Shown here: positions 55,466 to 64,000 of the stretch, in pieces
How positions within the stretch are numbered: position 1 is the stretch's first letter
Layout: the number at the start of each line of letters is the position of its first letter
NCBI RefSeq assembly: GCF_025215495.1
Contig: NZ_CP104302.1
Location: forward strand, 1,302,001-1,366,000
Source of the DNA: Mycolicibacterium brumae
GTDB lineage: Bacteria > Actinomycetota > Actinomycetes > Mycobacteriales > Mycobacteriaceae
Reading direction: 5' to 3'
DNA length: 64,000 nucleotides
Made by a program: the position numbers and the translations under genes
Notes under the pieces: generated by a model
What the model saw: the letters and a program-made list of their open reading frames with translations, nothing else
Told to the model about the DNA's origin: nothing
The model's database searches: none

Positions 55466-55478
55466 ACCGACGCTGTCT

Positions 55479-55530
55479 TGAGTGCGCTGAGATCGCGAAT
55501 CTCGCCGAAACTGCGACCTCAGCGCACTCA
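55479..55530 (+). terminator. Long stem-loop after the small secreted protein
   Basis: TGAGTGCGCTGAG (55479-55491) pairs perfectly with CTCAGCGCACTCA (55518-55530). With one mismatch the stem extends inward through TCGC/GCGA to about 18 bp. It starts 13 nt after the stop codon and is the likely terminator, although it lacks a T-tract. Confidence 0.7.
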
Positions 55531-55592
55531 GGACGCGAAACCTGCCTCACCGCACGCAGGATGGGGCGGATCGAAACCCTGCGAACGCCAAA

Positions 55593-55622
55593 CCGCCCGG
55601 GCTCGCGAACGAGCCCGGGCGG
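55593..55622. terminator. Perfect 12-bp GC-rich hairpin between convergent units
   Basis: CCGCCCGGGCTC and GAGCCCGGGCGG flank the loop GCGAAC. It lies about 80 nt past the accD6 stop (minus strand) and in the 3' region of the plus-strand secreted-protein gene, so it can end either transcript. Confidence 0.75.
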
Positions 55623-55689
55623 CGAAGGTTAACCGGCGAAGGCCACCCGGCGAAGGCCACCGAGCGAAGGCCACCCGGCGAAGGCTCAG
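55620..55689. repeat. 14-bp tandem repeat, five units, downstream of accD6
   Basis: Units CGGCGAAGGCCACC (exact at 55634-55647 and 55648-55661, degenerate in the three others) run head to tail between the hairpin and the end of accD6. The period equals that of the unrelated array at 47.4 kb. Confidence 0.9.
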
Positions 55690-55700
55690 CAGGGAGAGAT

Positions 55701-57122
55701 CTACAGCGGGATGTTCTTGTGCCGGCCGCGCCGGTGCGGGGCTTCGGCGAGGGCCTGGGCCAGCTTGGAGCGGGTGTGGGCCGGGTCGATCTTCTCGTCG
55801 ACCACGCCGATCTCGATGGCCGAGTCGACGCCGCCGGCGATCCGCTCGTGCTCGATGGCCAGTTCCTCGTGCAGCGCCTCGCGCTCATCGTCGGGAGCGG
55901 CGGCGAGCTTGCGCTTGTGCAGGATCCCGACGGCGGCCTTGGCGCCCATCACGGCGACCTCGGCGTCCGGCCAGGCGAACACCTTGGTGGCGTTGAGCGA
56001 GCGGGAGTTCATCGCGATGTAGGCGCCGCCGTAGATCTTGCGGGTGACCAGCGTGACGCGCGGGACCGTGGACTCGCCGAACGCGTGCAGCAGTTTGGCG
56101 CCGCGGCGCACCACGCCGCCCCACTCCTGGTCCACGCCGGGCAGGTAGCCGGGCACGTCGACGACGACGACCAGCGGGATGCCGAAGGCGTTGCACAGTC
56201 GCACGAACCGGGCGGCCTTCTCGGCGCTCTCGGAGTTCAGGCAGCCACCGAGGCGCAGCGGGTTGTTGGCCAGCACACCGACGGTGCGCCCGGCCAACCG
56301 GCCCAGGCCGACGACCATCGACGGCGCCCACTTGGCCTGGAATTCCTCCAGCGGCGCGTCGTCGTCTAGCAGGGCGTTGACCAGCGGGTGCACGTCGTAG
56401 GCGCGCTTGGGGGACTCGGGCAGCAGGGCGTGCAGGTCGGTGTCGCCGGCCTCGGCCTTGCTGCGGTCGAAGTGGCCCTGCTGGCAGAACAGTCCGACCA
56501 GCCGGCGGCCGCGGGCGTAGGCGTCGGGCTCGTCGTCGGCGACGATGTGGCACACGCCGGACTTCTTGTGGTGGGTCTCGGGCCCGCCGAGGGAGGCCAT
56601 GTCGACGTCCTCGCCGGTGACGCTGCGCACCACGTCCGGGCCGGTGACGAAGATGCGGCTGTCCGGGGCCATCACGATGACGTCGGTCAGCGCCGGGCCG
56701 TAGGCGGCGCCGCCGGCGGCGAAGCCGACCACCACCGAGATCTGGGGGATGTAGCCGGAGGCGCGGATCATCGCCTCGAAGACCAGGCCGACGGCGTGCA
56801 GGGCGCGCACGCCCTCGGCCAGCCGGGCGCCGCCGGAGTGCCAGATGCCGACGATCGGGCTCTGCTCGTTGATCGCGATGTCGTAGGCGTTGACGATGTG
56901 CGCGCAGCCGTCGACGCCCATCGCGCCGCCCATCACGGTGCCGTCGGTGCAGAACGCGATGGTGCGCACGCCGTTGACCGTGCCGGCGGCGGCGAGGATG
57001 CCGGACTTGTCGCGCTCGTGCAGCAGTTCGACGGTGCCGTCGTCGAAGAAGGCGGACAGCCTCAGCAGCGGGTCCCGGGGGTCCACTGATTCATTGACCG
57101 GGTCGGGGGCCATCGTTGTCAT
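55701..57122 (-). CDS. accD6: Acetyl/propionyl-CoA carboxylase beta (carboxyltransferase) subunit AccD6
   Basis: A 473-aa carboxyltransferase from ATG 57122. It transfers CO2 from biotinylated AccA3 to acetyl-CoA, giving malonyl-CoA for FAS-I and FAS-II. GIWHSGGARLAEGVRALHAVG and SVVVGFAAGGAAYGPALTDV hold the N-terminal oxyanion and biotin-pocket glycines; VVDVPGYLPGVDQEWGG and TRKIYGGAYIAMNSR form the C-terminal half. It is the last gene of the FAS-II operon, 30 nt after kasB, and matches Rv2247 in length and position. Confidence 0.95.
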   Translation of the reverse strand: MTTMAPDPVNESVDPRDPLLRLSAFFDDGTVELLHERDKSGILAAAGTVNGVRTIAFCTDGTVMGGAMGVDGCAHIVNAYDIAINEQSPIVGIWHSGGARLAEGVRALHAVGLVFEAMIRASGYIPQISVVVGFAAGGAAYGPALTDVIVMAPDSRIFVTGPDVVRSVTGEDVDMASLGGPETHHKKSGVCHIVADDEPDAYARGRRLVGLFCQQGHFDRSKAEAGDTDLHALLPESPKRAYDVHPLVNALLDDDAPLEEFQAKWAPSMVVGLGRLAGRTVGVLANNPLRLGGCLNSESAEKAARFVRLCNAFGIPLVVVVDVPGYLPGVDQEWGGVVRRGAKLLHAFGESTVPRVTLVTRKIYGGAYIAMNSRSLNATKVFAWPDAEVAVMGAKAAVGILHKRKLAAAPDDEREALHEELAIEHERIAGGVDSAIEIGVVDEKIDPAHTRSKLAQALAEAPHRRGRHKNIPL

Positions 57123-57152
57123 TTCTTCTCCTCAAGCGCCGCAGTTGTCGGC

Positions 57153-58403
57153 TCAGTATTTGCCGAAAACGAGCGCGACGTTGTGCCCGCCGAATCCGAA
57201 CGAGTTGTTGATTGCGTATTGGTAGTGGCCCTTGCGGGGGGCTCCGGAGACCACGTCGAGATCGATCTCGGGGTCGAGGTTCTCCAGGTTCTTCGTCGCG
57301 GGGATGACGCCGTCGCGCAGGGCCTGGATGGTCAGCACCGACTCGACCGCGCCGACCGCGCCGACGGAGTGTCCGAGCGCGCCCTTGGGGGCGTAGACGG
57401 CTGGGCGGTGGCCCTTCATCGCGTTGTTGATGGCCTTGCCTTCGGCGACGTCGCCGACGCTGGTGCCGGTGGCGTGCGCGTTGACGTGGTCGATATCGGT
57501 CGGCTGCAGGCCGGCGAGTTCGATCGCCCGGCTCATGGCGTGTCCGGCGCGCTCGCCGTTGGGGTCCGGGGCCACCATGTGGTAGCCGTCGGAGGTGATG
57601 CTGGCGCCCATCAGGCGGGCCAGCGGCTTGGCGCCGCGGCCCAGAGCGTGTTCTTCGGTCTCGATGACCAGCAGGCCGGCGCCTTCACCGAAGACGAAGC
57701 CGCTGCGATCCCTGTCGAACGGGCGGCAGGCGCCCTCGGGGTCGTCATTCTTGGTGGAGAGCACGATGCGCATCTGGGCGAAGCCCGCGATCGGCACGGC
57801 TTCGATCTTGGTCTCGACGCCGCCGCAGATCGCGATGTCGGCCTCGCCGAGGATGAGGTTGCGCCAGGCCTGGGCGATGGCCTCGGATCCGGAGGCGCAC
57901 GCCGAGATCGAGGTGAGCACCCCGGCCTTGGCGTGGCGCTCCAGTCCGATGGCCGCCGCCGAAGCGTTCGGCATGTACTGCTGCACGACCAACGGAGAAA
58001 CCGCCCGCAGTCCCCGCTCGCGCATACCGTCGTATGCGAAGACGAGGGACTCGGCGGCGCCCATGCCGGTGCCGATCGACACCAGCAGACGACGTTCGTC
58101 GACCTCGGGGGAACCCGCAGCTTCCCAGACGCGGCGACCCATGATGGTCGACATCCGCTGCAGGTAGGCCATCCGGCGGAGCTCGACCTTGGTCAGCCCG
58201 TCCTCGAAGTCCTCCAGGAGATGACCGCCGATACGGACCGGCAGGTCGTACTCCTCGATGAATGGATCTTCGAGTTTGCGGATTCCGGACTCGCCGGCGA
58301 GCAGCTTGGTCCAGGTGTCCTCTGCGTTGGTGGCCAACGCGGTCGACGTCGCGACAGCTGTCACGACCACATTGGGGAGCCCATTTCCGGTCGTCAGCGC
58401 CAT
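57153..58403 (-). CDS. kasB: Beta-ketoacyl-ACP synthase KasB
   Basis: A 416-aa FAS-II condensing enzyme that extends meromycolate chains to full length on AcpM. The catalytic triad is visible: Cys169 in [11 protein letters not shown], His310 in [11 protein letters not shown] and His345 in [11 protein letters not shown]. The terminal [13 protein letters not shown] is the family phosphate/pantetheine loop. ATG 58403 is used; the annotated M. tuberculosis KasB carries an N-terminal extension not evident here. It follows kasA with a 76-nt gap. Confidence 0.94.
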   Translation of the reverse strand: MALTTGNGLPNVVVTAVATSTALATNAEDTWTKLLAGESGIRKLEDPFIEEYDLPVRIGGHLLEDFEDGLTKVELRRMAYLQRMSTIMGRRVWEAAGSPEVDERRLLVSIGTGMGAAESLVFAYDGMRERGLRAVSPLVVQQYMPNASAAAIGLERHAKAGVLTSISACASGSEAIAQAWRNLILGEADIAICGGVETKIEAVPIAGFAQMRIVLSTKNDDPEGACRPFDRDRSGFVFGEGAGLLVIETEEHALGRGAKPLARLMGASITSDGYHMVAPDPNGERAGHAMSRAIELAGLQPTDIDHVNAHATGTSVGDVAEGKAINNAMKGHRPAVYAPKGALGHSVGAVGAVESVLTIQALRDGVIPATKNLENLDPEIDLDVVSGAPRKGHYQYAINNSFGFGGHNVALVFGKY

Positions 58404-58479
58404 GGGTCTTGCGGGTTTCCCTTCCGAATCAGACGAATTTCGTCCCGTTTTTCGTTGCTTCAGTGCGAGATTACGCGGT

Positions 58480-59730
58480 CTAGTACTTGCCGAACGCGAG
58501 CGCGACGTTGTGTCCGCCGAATCCGAACGAGTTGTTGATCGCGTACTTGTAGTCGCCGTAGCGGGGTTCGCCGTGGACGACGTCCAGGTCGATCTCCGGG
58601 TCCGGCGTCTCGTAGTTCAGCGTCGGGGGGATGACGCCGTCACGCAGCGCCATCACCGTCAACACCGATTCGAGGGCGCCGACGGCGCCGATCGAGTGGC
58701 CCAGAGCCGACTTCGGCGCGTAGACCGCGGCCTCACCGCACCCGGCAACCCGGATGGCGGCGGCCTCGGCGGTGTCGCCGATCGGGGTGGCGGTGCCGTG
58801 CGCGTTGATGTGGTCGATGTCCTTGGCCTCCAGGCCTGCGGTTTCCATCGCCCGCTTCATCGCGTGGCCGGCACGCTTGCCGTCCGGCGCCGGGGCCACC
58901 ATGTGGAAGGCGTCCGAGGTGACACCCGCGCCCATCAGGCGTGCCAGCGGCTTGGCGCCACGGGCCAAGGCGTGCTCCTCGGTTTCGATGATCATCATCG
59001 CGCCGGCTTCGCCGAAGACGAACCCGTCGCGGTCCTTGTCGAACGGGCGGGATGCCGCAGCGGGGTCGTCGTTGCGGGTGGACATGGCGCGCATCATCGA
59101 GAACGCCGCGATCGGCAGCGCCTCGATCATGCCCTCCACGCCGCCGCAGACGACGAAGTCGGCATCGCCCATGACGATTTGCCGCCAGGCGTGGGCGATG
59201 GCCTCCGACCCGGAGGAACACGCCGACACCGGGGTGATGACCCCGGCGCGGGCGCCCAGCTCCAGGCCGGCGACCGCCGCCGCGCCGTTGGGCATGATCA
59301 TCTGAACGGCGAGCGGGGAGACCTTGCGGATCCCGCCCTCGTTCATCGAGTCATAGGTTTCGACGATCTTCTCGCCGCCACCGAGACCGGTGCCGATGAC
59401 CACCGCGAAACGATCCGGGTCGACGTCGGGCTTGTCCGCCTTCTCCCAGAGTCGGGTGGCCACCAGCTTCGACATCCGCTGGACGTAGGACATGCGGCGC
59501 ATCTCGATGCGCGACATGTGGTCGTCGACGTTGTCCACGAGGTGGCCACCGATGCGAACCGGAAGGCCCCACTTGGTGACGAAGTCGTCCTCGAGGATGC
59601 GGATACCGCTCTCGCCGGCAAGCAGGGCCTTCCACGTGCTCTCGGAGTCGGCTCCCAGCGCCGTGGTGGCTTCAACAGCGGTCACCACGACGTTGGGGAA
59701 ACCGCCGTTGGCAGTGGAAGGACGGGTCAC
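58480..59730 (-). CDS. kasA: Beta-ketoacyl-ACP synthase KasA
   Basis: A 416-aa essential FAS-II condensing enzyme for the early elongation rounds of meromycolate synthesis. Catalytic Cys171 ([10 protein letters not shown]), His311 ([11 protein letters not shown]) and His345 ([11 protein letters not shown]) sit at the same positions as in the M. tuberculosis enzyme. Its GTG start overlaps the acpM stop by 4 nt (GTGA), coupling it to its carrier protein. Adjacent paralogue of kasB. Confidence 0.96.
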   Translation of the reverse strand: MTRPSTANGGFPNVVVTAVEATTALGADSESTWKALLAGESGIRILEDDFVTKWGLPVRIGGHLVDNVDDHMSRIEMRRMSYVQRMSKLVATRLWEKADKPDVDPDRFAVVIGTGLGGGEKIVETYDSMNEGGIRKVSPLAVQMIMPNGAAAVAGLELGARAGVITPVSACSSGSEAIAHAWRQIVMGDADFVVCGGVEGMIEALPIAAFSMMRAMSTRNDDPAAASRPFDKDRDGFVFGEAGAMMIIETEEHALARGAKPLARLMGAGVTSDAFHMVAPAPDGKRAGHAMKRAMETAGLEAKDIDHINAHGTATPIGDTAEAAAIRVAGCGEAAVYAPKSALGHSIGAVGALESVLTVMALRDGVIPPTLNYETPDPEIDLDVVHGEPRYGDYKYAINNSFGFGGHNVALAFGKY

Positions 59731-60026
59731 GAGTTCGAGCCGAACTTATCGCGCAGGGCGGCGGCGGCCTCGGGGTTCTCGGCTTCCAGGGTCTGGATGT
59801 AGGAGACCACGTCACCGACGGTGCGCAGGCCGGCGAGATCCTCATCGGGGATCTTCACGCCGTACTTGTCCTCGGTCTGCACGGCGATCTCGACCATCGA
59901 CAGCGAGTCGATGTCCAGGTCATCCACGAAGGACTTCTCCATGGTGACCTCAGAGGGCTCGATACCGGTGACCTCTTCGATGATCTCGGCGAGACCGGCG
60001 ATGATTTCTTCCTGGCTGGCGGCCAC
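59727..60026 (-). CDS. acpM: Meromycolate extension acyl carrier protein AcpM
   Basis: 99 aa from GTG 60026, chosen because GGGAG precedes it by about 8 nt and the sequence then begins [20 protein letters not shown] as in other AcpM; the frame is open to 60119 but that part is non-conserved. The phosphopantetheine attachment site is Ser41 in [15 protein letters not shown]. The C-terminus ends [10 protein letters not shown] and lacks the roughly 16-residue extension of M. tuberculosis AcpM (115 aa), as in rapid growers. It carries the growing chain for KasA, KasB and the other FAS-II enzymes. Confidence 0.95.
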   Translation of the reverse strand: MAASQEEIIAGLAEIIEEVTGIEPSEVTMEKSFVDDLDIDSLSMVEIAVQTEDKYGVKIPDEDLAGLRTVGDVVSYIQTLEAENPEAAAALRDKFGSNS

Positions 60027-60102
60027 GATGTGGCTCCCTTCATTGGTTTGGCGCTTCCCGGTTGAGAGGCGCTTTGGGGGTGGAACTCCTGGATTGAGAC
60101 GC

Positions 60103-61020
60103 CTATAGGTTGGCGACACCGTCCAAGTCTTCGGGGGTCTTGATGGCCAGCGTCGGAACTCCCTTGAGTTCGCGCTTGGCGATGCCGACCAGCGTTCCCG
60201 CGGGCGGGAACTCGGCGATCCCGGCGACCTCGCGCTCGCGCAGGGTCGCGGTGCACAGGTCCCAGCGCACCGGACGGGTCAACTGGTTGACCAGCTTCTC
60301 CATCGCGTCGGCCGCGGAGGAGACTGGCTTGCCGTCGGCGTTGGACAGCAGCGTCGCGGTCGGCTCGGAGGTTTTGACCTCGGCGGCCGCGGCGGCGTAG
60401 GCGTCCTGCGCCGACGCCATGAACTGGGTGTGGAACGCGCCGGCGGTGGCCAGCTGGCGGACCCGGGCCTTGGCCGGCGGGTTCTCGGCGAGCTTGGCCA
60501 GCGCGTCGAGGCGGCCGGCGGCCACGATCTGTCCGGCGGCGTTGCGGTTGGCCGGCGTCAGGTCGAGGTCGGCCAGGGCGGCCAGCACCTCGGCCTCGTC
60601 GCCGCCGAGCACCGCGGACATCCCGGTGGGGGTCTCGGCGCACGCCTTGGCCATCTCCCGGCCGCGGGTGGCGGCCAGCGCGACGGCGTCGTCGGCGCTG
60701 ATCACGCCGGCGATCGCATAGGCGGCGATCTCGCCGACGGAGTGCCCGGCCACGATGCGGGCCCGGTCGGCCAGCAGGCCGCGGTTGCTCAGCTGCTGAG
60801 CGGCCAGCAGGGTGGCGGCCACCACCAGCGGCTGGGTGATCGCCGTGTCGGTGATCTCCTCGGCCTCGGCGGTGGTGCCCAGGCGGGCCAGGTCCAGGCC
60901 ACTGGCCGCGGACCAGGCCGCGATTTGGTCAGCTGCGCCGGGCAGTTCCAGCCAGGGGTTCAACATCCCCGGCGTTTGGGAACCCTGCCCAGGGCAGAGC
61001 AGCGCGATAGTCGGTTGCAC
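60103..61020 (-). CDS. fabD: Malonyl-CoA:AcpM acyltransferase FabD
   Basis: A 305-aa transacylase that loads malonate onto AcpM. The oxyanion motif is LLCPGQGSQTPGM, the nucleophile Ser94 in VAGHSVGEIAAYA, and the catalytic His is in AGAFHTQFM. GTG start at 61020; first gene of the fabD-acpM-kasA-kasB-accD6 operon, 76 nt before acpM. A promoter and palindromic operator lie in the 133-bp gap separating it from mabR. Confidence 0.95.
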   Translation of the reverse strand: MQPTIALLCPGQGSQTPGMLNPWLELPGAADQIAAWSAASGLDLARLGTTAEAEEITDTAITQPLVVAATLLAAQQLSNRGLLADRARIVAGHSVGEIAAYAIAGVISADDAVALAATRGREMAKACAETPTGMSAVLGGDEAEVLAALADLDLTPANRNAAGQIVAAGRLDALAKLAENPPAKARVRQLATAGAFHTQFMASAQDAYAAAAAEVKTSEPTATLLSNADGKPVSSAADAMEKLVNQLTRPVRWDLCTATLREREVAGIAEFPPAGTLVGIAKRELKGVPTLAIKTPEDLDGVANL

Positions 61021-61065
61021 GTCTCTAAGAGAACACTGTGGGAACGGTTTTACGCGGTGTGCGAG

Positions 61066-61109
61066 ATTATGAATGTCGTCTTATATTTTTGTGGAGATCC
61101 TACAAAAAT
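61066..61109 (-). promoter_or_regulatory. FAS-II operon promoter with MabR-type operator
   Basis: A 25-bp palindrome (61085-61109) reads ATTTTTGT-N9-ACAAAAAT with perfect 8-bp arms. On the minus strand a CATAAT -10-like hexamer lies at 61066-61071, about 46 nt before fabD, which places the -35 region within the palindrome. The M. tuberculosis regulator MabR is reported to bind a TTTTGT-N9-ACAAAA repeat in the fasII promoter (from memory); the element here fits that pattern. The surrounding DNA is unusually AT-rich for this genome. Confidence 0.85.
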
Positions 61110-61153
61110 GCACGTGGGGATGCCGTTTTCAGCCCCGCGGGGGCTACAAATAA

Positions 61154-62362
61154 TTAAGAGCTGGGATGAAGTCGCCCCAAAGTCGCTGCGACCCGCAACA
61201 CATACGCGTCCCGCGGCACCGCGGGATCACGTCCGGTGAAGTCGGCGATCCGGCGCAACCGGTACCGCACGGTGTTGGGGTGCACGAACAGCTTGCGGGC
61301 GCACGCCTCGATCGCGCCACCGGAATCCAGGTACGCGTCCAGCGTCTCGGCCAGCGCGGGGCCGGCGTCGGCCAGCGGCCGCATCACATCGGTGTGCAGC
61401 GCGGCGATGGCCGCGGCGTCACCCATCAGCGCCCGCTCCGGGAGCAGCTCGCGGGCGGCCACCGGGCGCGGCGCGGTGCTCCAGCCCGCGACGGCGTTGA
61501 TCCCGGCGATCGCCTCCTGCGCCGAGTGATAGGCCGCGGTCAGGCTCGGCGCCGTCGGGCCGATCACCACCGGCTCGTCGGCGAAGGCGCTGAGCAGATC
61601 GGACAGGAACTTGTCGGTCTGGCTGAGCGGGCCGCCCACGATGGCGACCAGCCAGGTGCCGTGCACATCGGTCAGCGCGGCGCGACCGTGCCGGGCGGCG
61701 ATGGCCCGGATGTTCTCGATCGCGGCGCCCTCGTCCAGGTCGGGTATCGGCGTGCCGACCAGCACGGTGGCCGGGGCGTTGGTGTCCCAGTTCAGCGCCG
61801 CCGCCCGCGACAACAGCTCCGCGCCGGTGTCGCCGCGCACCACCGCGTCGACGACGCTGGCCTCCATTCGGGCGTCCCACGCGCCGCGCGCCTCGGCCGC
61901 GTTGGCGTAACTGGAGGCGGCCACGAACGCCAGGTCACGGCTGTAGCGCAGGATTCCGATGGTCAGCGCGGTCAACTGCGCCTCCGAGCGGGCCAGCAGC
62001 GGCACCACCTCTTCGAAGAACTCCATCGTCACCCGCACCATCTCGACGGTCTGGCGCAGCGAGATCCGCCGGGTCAGGTCCTGCGGGGTCAGCGCGAAGG
62101 CCTCGGCGGTGTGGTCGACGTCGCGGTCCGGGTCGGCCATCCAGTCCACGAAGTTCACCACCGCGGTCTGCACCACCAGCTGCACCCCGGCCCGCTGGGC
62201 GGCGTCCAGGTCGTTGAAGAACGGCAGCCGGTCGGCCATCACCCCGACGGCTTCGGTGGACAACCGGCCCGAGTACTGCTTGAGCCGGCGCAGCGTCGAC
62301 TCCGGCACGTTCGCCAGCAGCGCCAACGGCGGACGCGCCGGCGTGAAGCGGGTGTCGGGCAC
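61154..62362 (-). CDS. mabR: PucR-type transcriptional regulator of mycolic acid biosynthesis, MabR
   Basis: A 402-aa regulator from GTG 62362. The N-terminal half is a helical sensor-like domain (LSTEAVGVMADRLPFFNDL; TVEMVRVTMEFFEEVVPLL); the C-terminal PucR helix-turn-helix is GGAIEACARKLFVHPNTVRYRLRRI, split here for length as GGAIEACARKLFVHP and NTVRYRLRRI. In M. tuberculosis MabR (Rv2242) senses long-chain acyl-CoA and controls the fasII operon. It lies directly upstream of fabD, separated by the palindromic operator, and 9 nt after aceE, so it may be read through from aceE. Confidence 0.93.
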   Translation of the reverse strand: MPDTRFTPARPPLALLANVPESTLRRLKQYSGRLSTEAVGVMADRLPFFNDLDAAQRAGVQLVVQTAVVNFVDWMADPDRDVDHTAEAFALTPQDLTRRISLRQTVEMVRVTMEFFEEVVPLLARSEAQLTALTIGILRYSRDLAFVAASSYANAAEARGAWDARMEASVVDAVVRGDTGAELLSRAAALNWDTNAPATVLVGTPIPDLDEGAAIENIRAIAARHGRAALTDVHGTWLVAIVGGPLSQTDKFLSDLLSAFADEPVVIGPTAPSLTAAYHSAQEAIAGINAVAGWSTAPRPVAARELLPERALMGDAAAIAALHTDVMRPLADAGPALAETLDAYLDSGGAIEACARKLFVHPNTVRYRLRRIADFTGRDPAVPRDAYVLRVAATLGRLHPSS

Positions 62363-62371
62363 AGCTAAAAG

Positions 62372-64000
62372 CTACGCGCTTCCGGTGTCCCGGTACGACA
62401 CACCGGCCGCCTGCACGTCGTCGATCTGGTACTCCTTGGCCGCCTCGGCCGCGACCGACATGTCGATCGCGCCGTCGCGGGCCAGCGCCACCAGCACCCC
62501 GACCACCACCGACTCGGCGTCGGTGTTGAAGTAGCGCCGCGCCGCCGGGCGGGTGTCGGAGAACCCGAAACCGTCGGTGCCCAGGGTCAGATAGGTGCCC
62601 GGCACCCACGGCCGGATCTGCTCGGGCACCGCCCGCATCCAGTCCGAGACCGCCACCACCGGCCCGGCCGTTTCGGACAGCGCCCGGGTGACGTGGGGGA
62701 TCGGGGCGCCGTCGCCGGCGCGATCGGGATGGCGCAGCAGTTCCTTCTCCACCTCGACGCCGTCGCGGTTGAGCTCGCCCCAGCTGGTCACCGACCACAC
62801 GTCGGCCGCCACATCCCACTTCTCGGCCAGCATGCCCTGGGCGCGCAGCGCTTCGGGCATGCCGACCCCGGAGGCCAGGATCTGCGCGGTGTGGGCGCGC
62901 GACTCGGGCGCCTGCCGGTAGCGGTACATGCCGCGCAGCAGGGCGTCGACGTCGAGCCCCTCCGGTTCCGCGGGCTGCGGGTAGGGCTCGTTGTAGATGG
63001 TCATGTAGAAGTAGATCTTCTCCGGGTTCGGGCCGTACATCCGGGCCAGGCCGCTTTCGATGATGTGCGCGATCTCGAAGGCGAACGCCGGGTCGTAGCT
63101 GACCACCGCCGGGTTGGTCGCCGCCAGCAGCAGCGAGTGACCGTCGGCGTGCTGCAGGCCCTCGCCGGTCAGCGTGGTGCGCCCGGCGGTCGCGCCGAGC
63201 ACGAACCCGTGCGCCATCTGGTCGGCGGCGGCCCAGAAATTGTCGCCGGTGCGCTGGAACCCGAACATCGAGTAGAAGATGTAGATCGGGATCATCGGCT
63301 CGTTGTGGGTGGCATACGAGGTGCCGACGGCGATGAACTCGCCGGTGGAGCCGGCCTCGTTGATGCCCTCGTGCAGGATCTGGCCGGTCTCGCTTTCCTT
63401 GTAGGCCAGCATCAGTTCGGCGTCCACCGACCGGTACAGCTGGCCGTTGCGGTTGTAGATCTTCAGCGTCGGGAACCAGGAGTCCATCCCGAAGGTGCGG
63501 GCCTCGTCGGGAATGATCGGCACGATCCGGGAGCCGATGTTCTTGTCCCGCAGCAGTTCCTTGAACACCCGAACGGTGGCCATGGTGGTGGCCACCTCCT
63601 GGTTGCCGGACCCCTTCTTCACCGACTTGTAGGCGTCGGGCCCGGGCAGCGTCAGCGCCTTGGCCTTGGTGCGCCGCTCCGGCAGGAACCCGCCGAGGGC
63701 TTCGCGGCGGTCGAGCATGTAGCGGATCTCCGGGGCCTCGGGCCCGGGGTGGTAGTACGGCGGCAGGTACGGGTCGGCCTCCAGCTGGGCGTCGGTGATC
63801 GGCACCCGCGCGGTGTCCCGGAACGCCTTGAGGTCGTCGAGCACCAGCTTCTTCATCTGGTGGGTCGCGTTGCGGCCCTCGAAATGCTTGCCGAGGGTGT
63901 AGCCCTTGATGGTCTTGGCCAGGATCACCGTCGGCTGACCGTGGTGGTCCAGCGCGGCCCGGTAGGCGGCGTAGATCTTGCGGTAGTCGTGACCGCCGCG
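62372..64000 (-). CDS. aceE: Pyruvate dehydrogenase E1 component AceE, 3' part only
   Basis: The frame is open to the window edge; about 542 C-terminal residues are present, starting [20 protein letters not shown]. This is the homodimeric thiamine-diphosphate E1 type that decarboxylates pyruvate and feeds acetyl-CoA synthesis. [21 protein letters not shown], read in two parts, belongs to the TPP-domain end; [46 protein letters not shown] and GLQHADGHS are diagnostic. Corresponds to Rv2241. Stop TAG lies 9 nt before mabR. Confidence 0.95.
   Translation of the reverse strand, partial: RGGHDYRKIYAAYRAALDHHGQPTVILAKTIKGYTLGKHFEGRNATHQMKKLVLDDLKAFRDTARVPITDAQLEADPYLPPYYHPGPEAPEIRYMLDRREALGGFLPERRTKAKALTLPGPDAYKSVKKGSGNQEVATTMATVRVFKELLRDKNIGSRIVPIIPDEARTFGMDSWFPTLKIYNRNGQLYRSVDAELMLAYKESETGQILHEGINEAGSTGEFIAVGTSYATHNEPMIPIYIFYSMFGFQRTGDNFWAAADQMAHGFVLGATAGRTTLTGEGLQHADGHSLLLAATNPAVVSYDPAFAFEIAHIIESGLARMYGPNPEKIYFYMTIYNEPYPQPAEPEGLDVDALLRGMYRYRQAPESRAHTAQILASGVGMPEALRAQGMLAEKWDVAADVWSVTSWGELNRDGVEVEKELLRHPDRAGDGAPIPHVTRALSETAGPVVAVSDWMRAVPEQIRPWVPGTYLTLGTDGFGFSDTRPAARRYFNTDAESVVVGVLVALARDGAIDMSVAAEAAKEYQIDDVQAAGVSYRDTGSA

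Noticed and set aside
57183..59802. Long plus-strand open frames opposite kasA and kasB
   Set aside because: Their similarity to each other merely reflects the kasA/kasB duplication; the minus strand carries all catalytic residues.

Overview
The window is very GC-rich, gene-dense actinobacterial DNA and almost certainly comes from a mycobacterium. The strongest marker is the complete FAS-II mycolic-acid cluster aceE-mabR-fabD-acpM-kasA-kasB-accD6 at the right end. Other mycobacterial markers are an antigen-85-like mycolyltransferase, an MmpL transporter, PE-PPE-domain and cutinase-like hydrolases, the S-nitrosomycothiol reductase gene mscR, the uspABC sugar transporter and two DUF4185 proteins. 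AcpM is 99 aa, without the C-terminal extension of the M. tuberculosis protein. Together with an arginine deiminase cluster this fits a rapidly growing, environmental Mycolicibacterium-type species better than the tuberculosis complex; that placement is inference. No insertion sequence, prophage or CRISPR array was found.

Layout. 1-2.6 kb: 3' part of an acyl-CoA oxidase/dehydrogenase, a vapBC module and tRNA-Asn. 2.7-6.4 kb: two small envelope proteins and an ECF-type transporter (fused membrane/double-ATPase protein plus EcfT). 6.4-12.3 kb: uspABC, divergent from a tldD-tldE pair. 12.3-17.5 kb: small secreted proteins, tRNA-Met, a CYTH protein, a second VapBC-like pair, cspA, a class I glutamine amidotransferase and a PepSY membrane protein. 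17.5-22.9 kb: mmpL, a cutinase and an SLC13-type permease. 23-24.8 kb: a receptor Ser/Thr kinase whose extracellular part is an amino-acid-type solute-binding domain. 24.9-30.2 kb: a purine permease overlapping glgP, and a mycolyltransferase with a long Ala/Pro tail. 30.4-35.2 kb: arcDABC. 35.3-43.5 kb: two more receptor kinases, a lipoprotein amidase, a PE-PPE hydrolase and a membrane-anchored Hsp70-like protein. 43.5-49 kb: mscR with its metallo-hydrolase partner, a truncated flavoprotein remnant, a beta-lactamase-like protein and a DUF3145 protein. 49-55.5 kb: two DUF4185 proteins flanking a small secreted protein, then a long unexplained inverted repeat and a Trp-rich secreted protein. 55.7-64 kb: the FAS-II operon, its regulator MabR with a clear palindromic operator, and the 3' part of aceE.

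How it fits together. Much of the window concerns building, remodelling and sensing the cell envelope. FAS-II and AccD6 make meromycolate precursors; the mycolyltransferase, MmpL, amidase, cutinase and DUF4185 proteins act at the wall. Three transmembrane kinases probably sense extracytoplasmic conditions. One carries a GlnH-like ligand-binding domain. The other two share a Cys-containing extracellular domain that also appears as a small free secreted protein at 12.95 kb. These kinases and their sensor domains are the most interesting material here.
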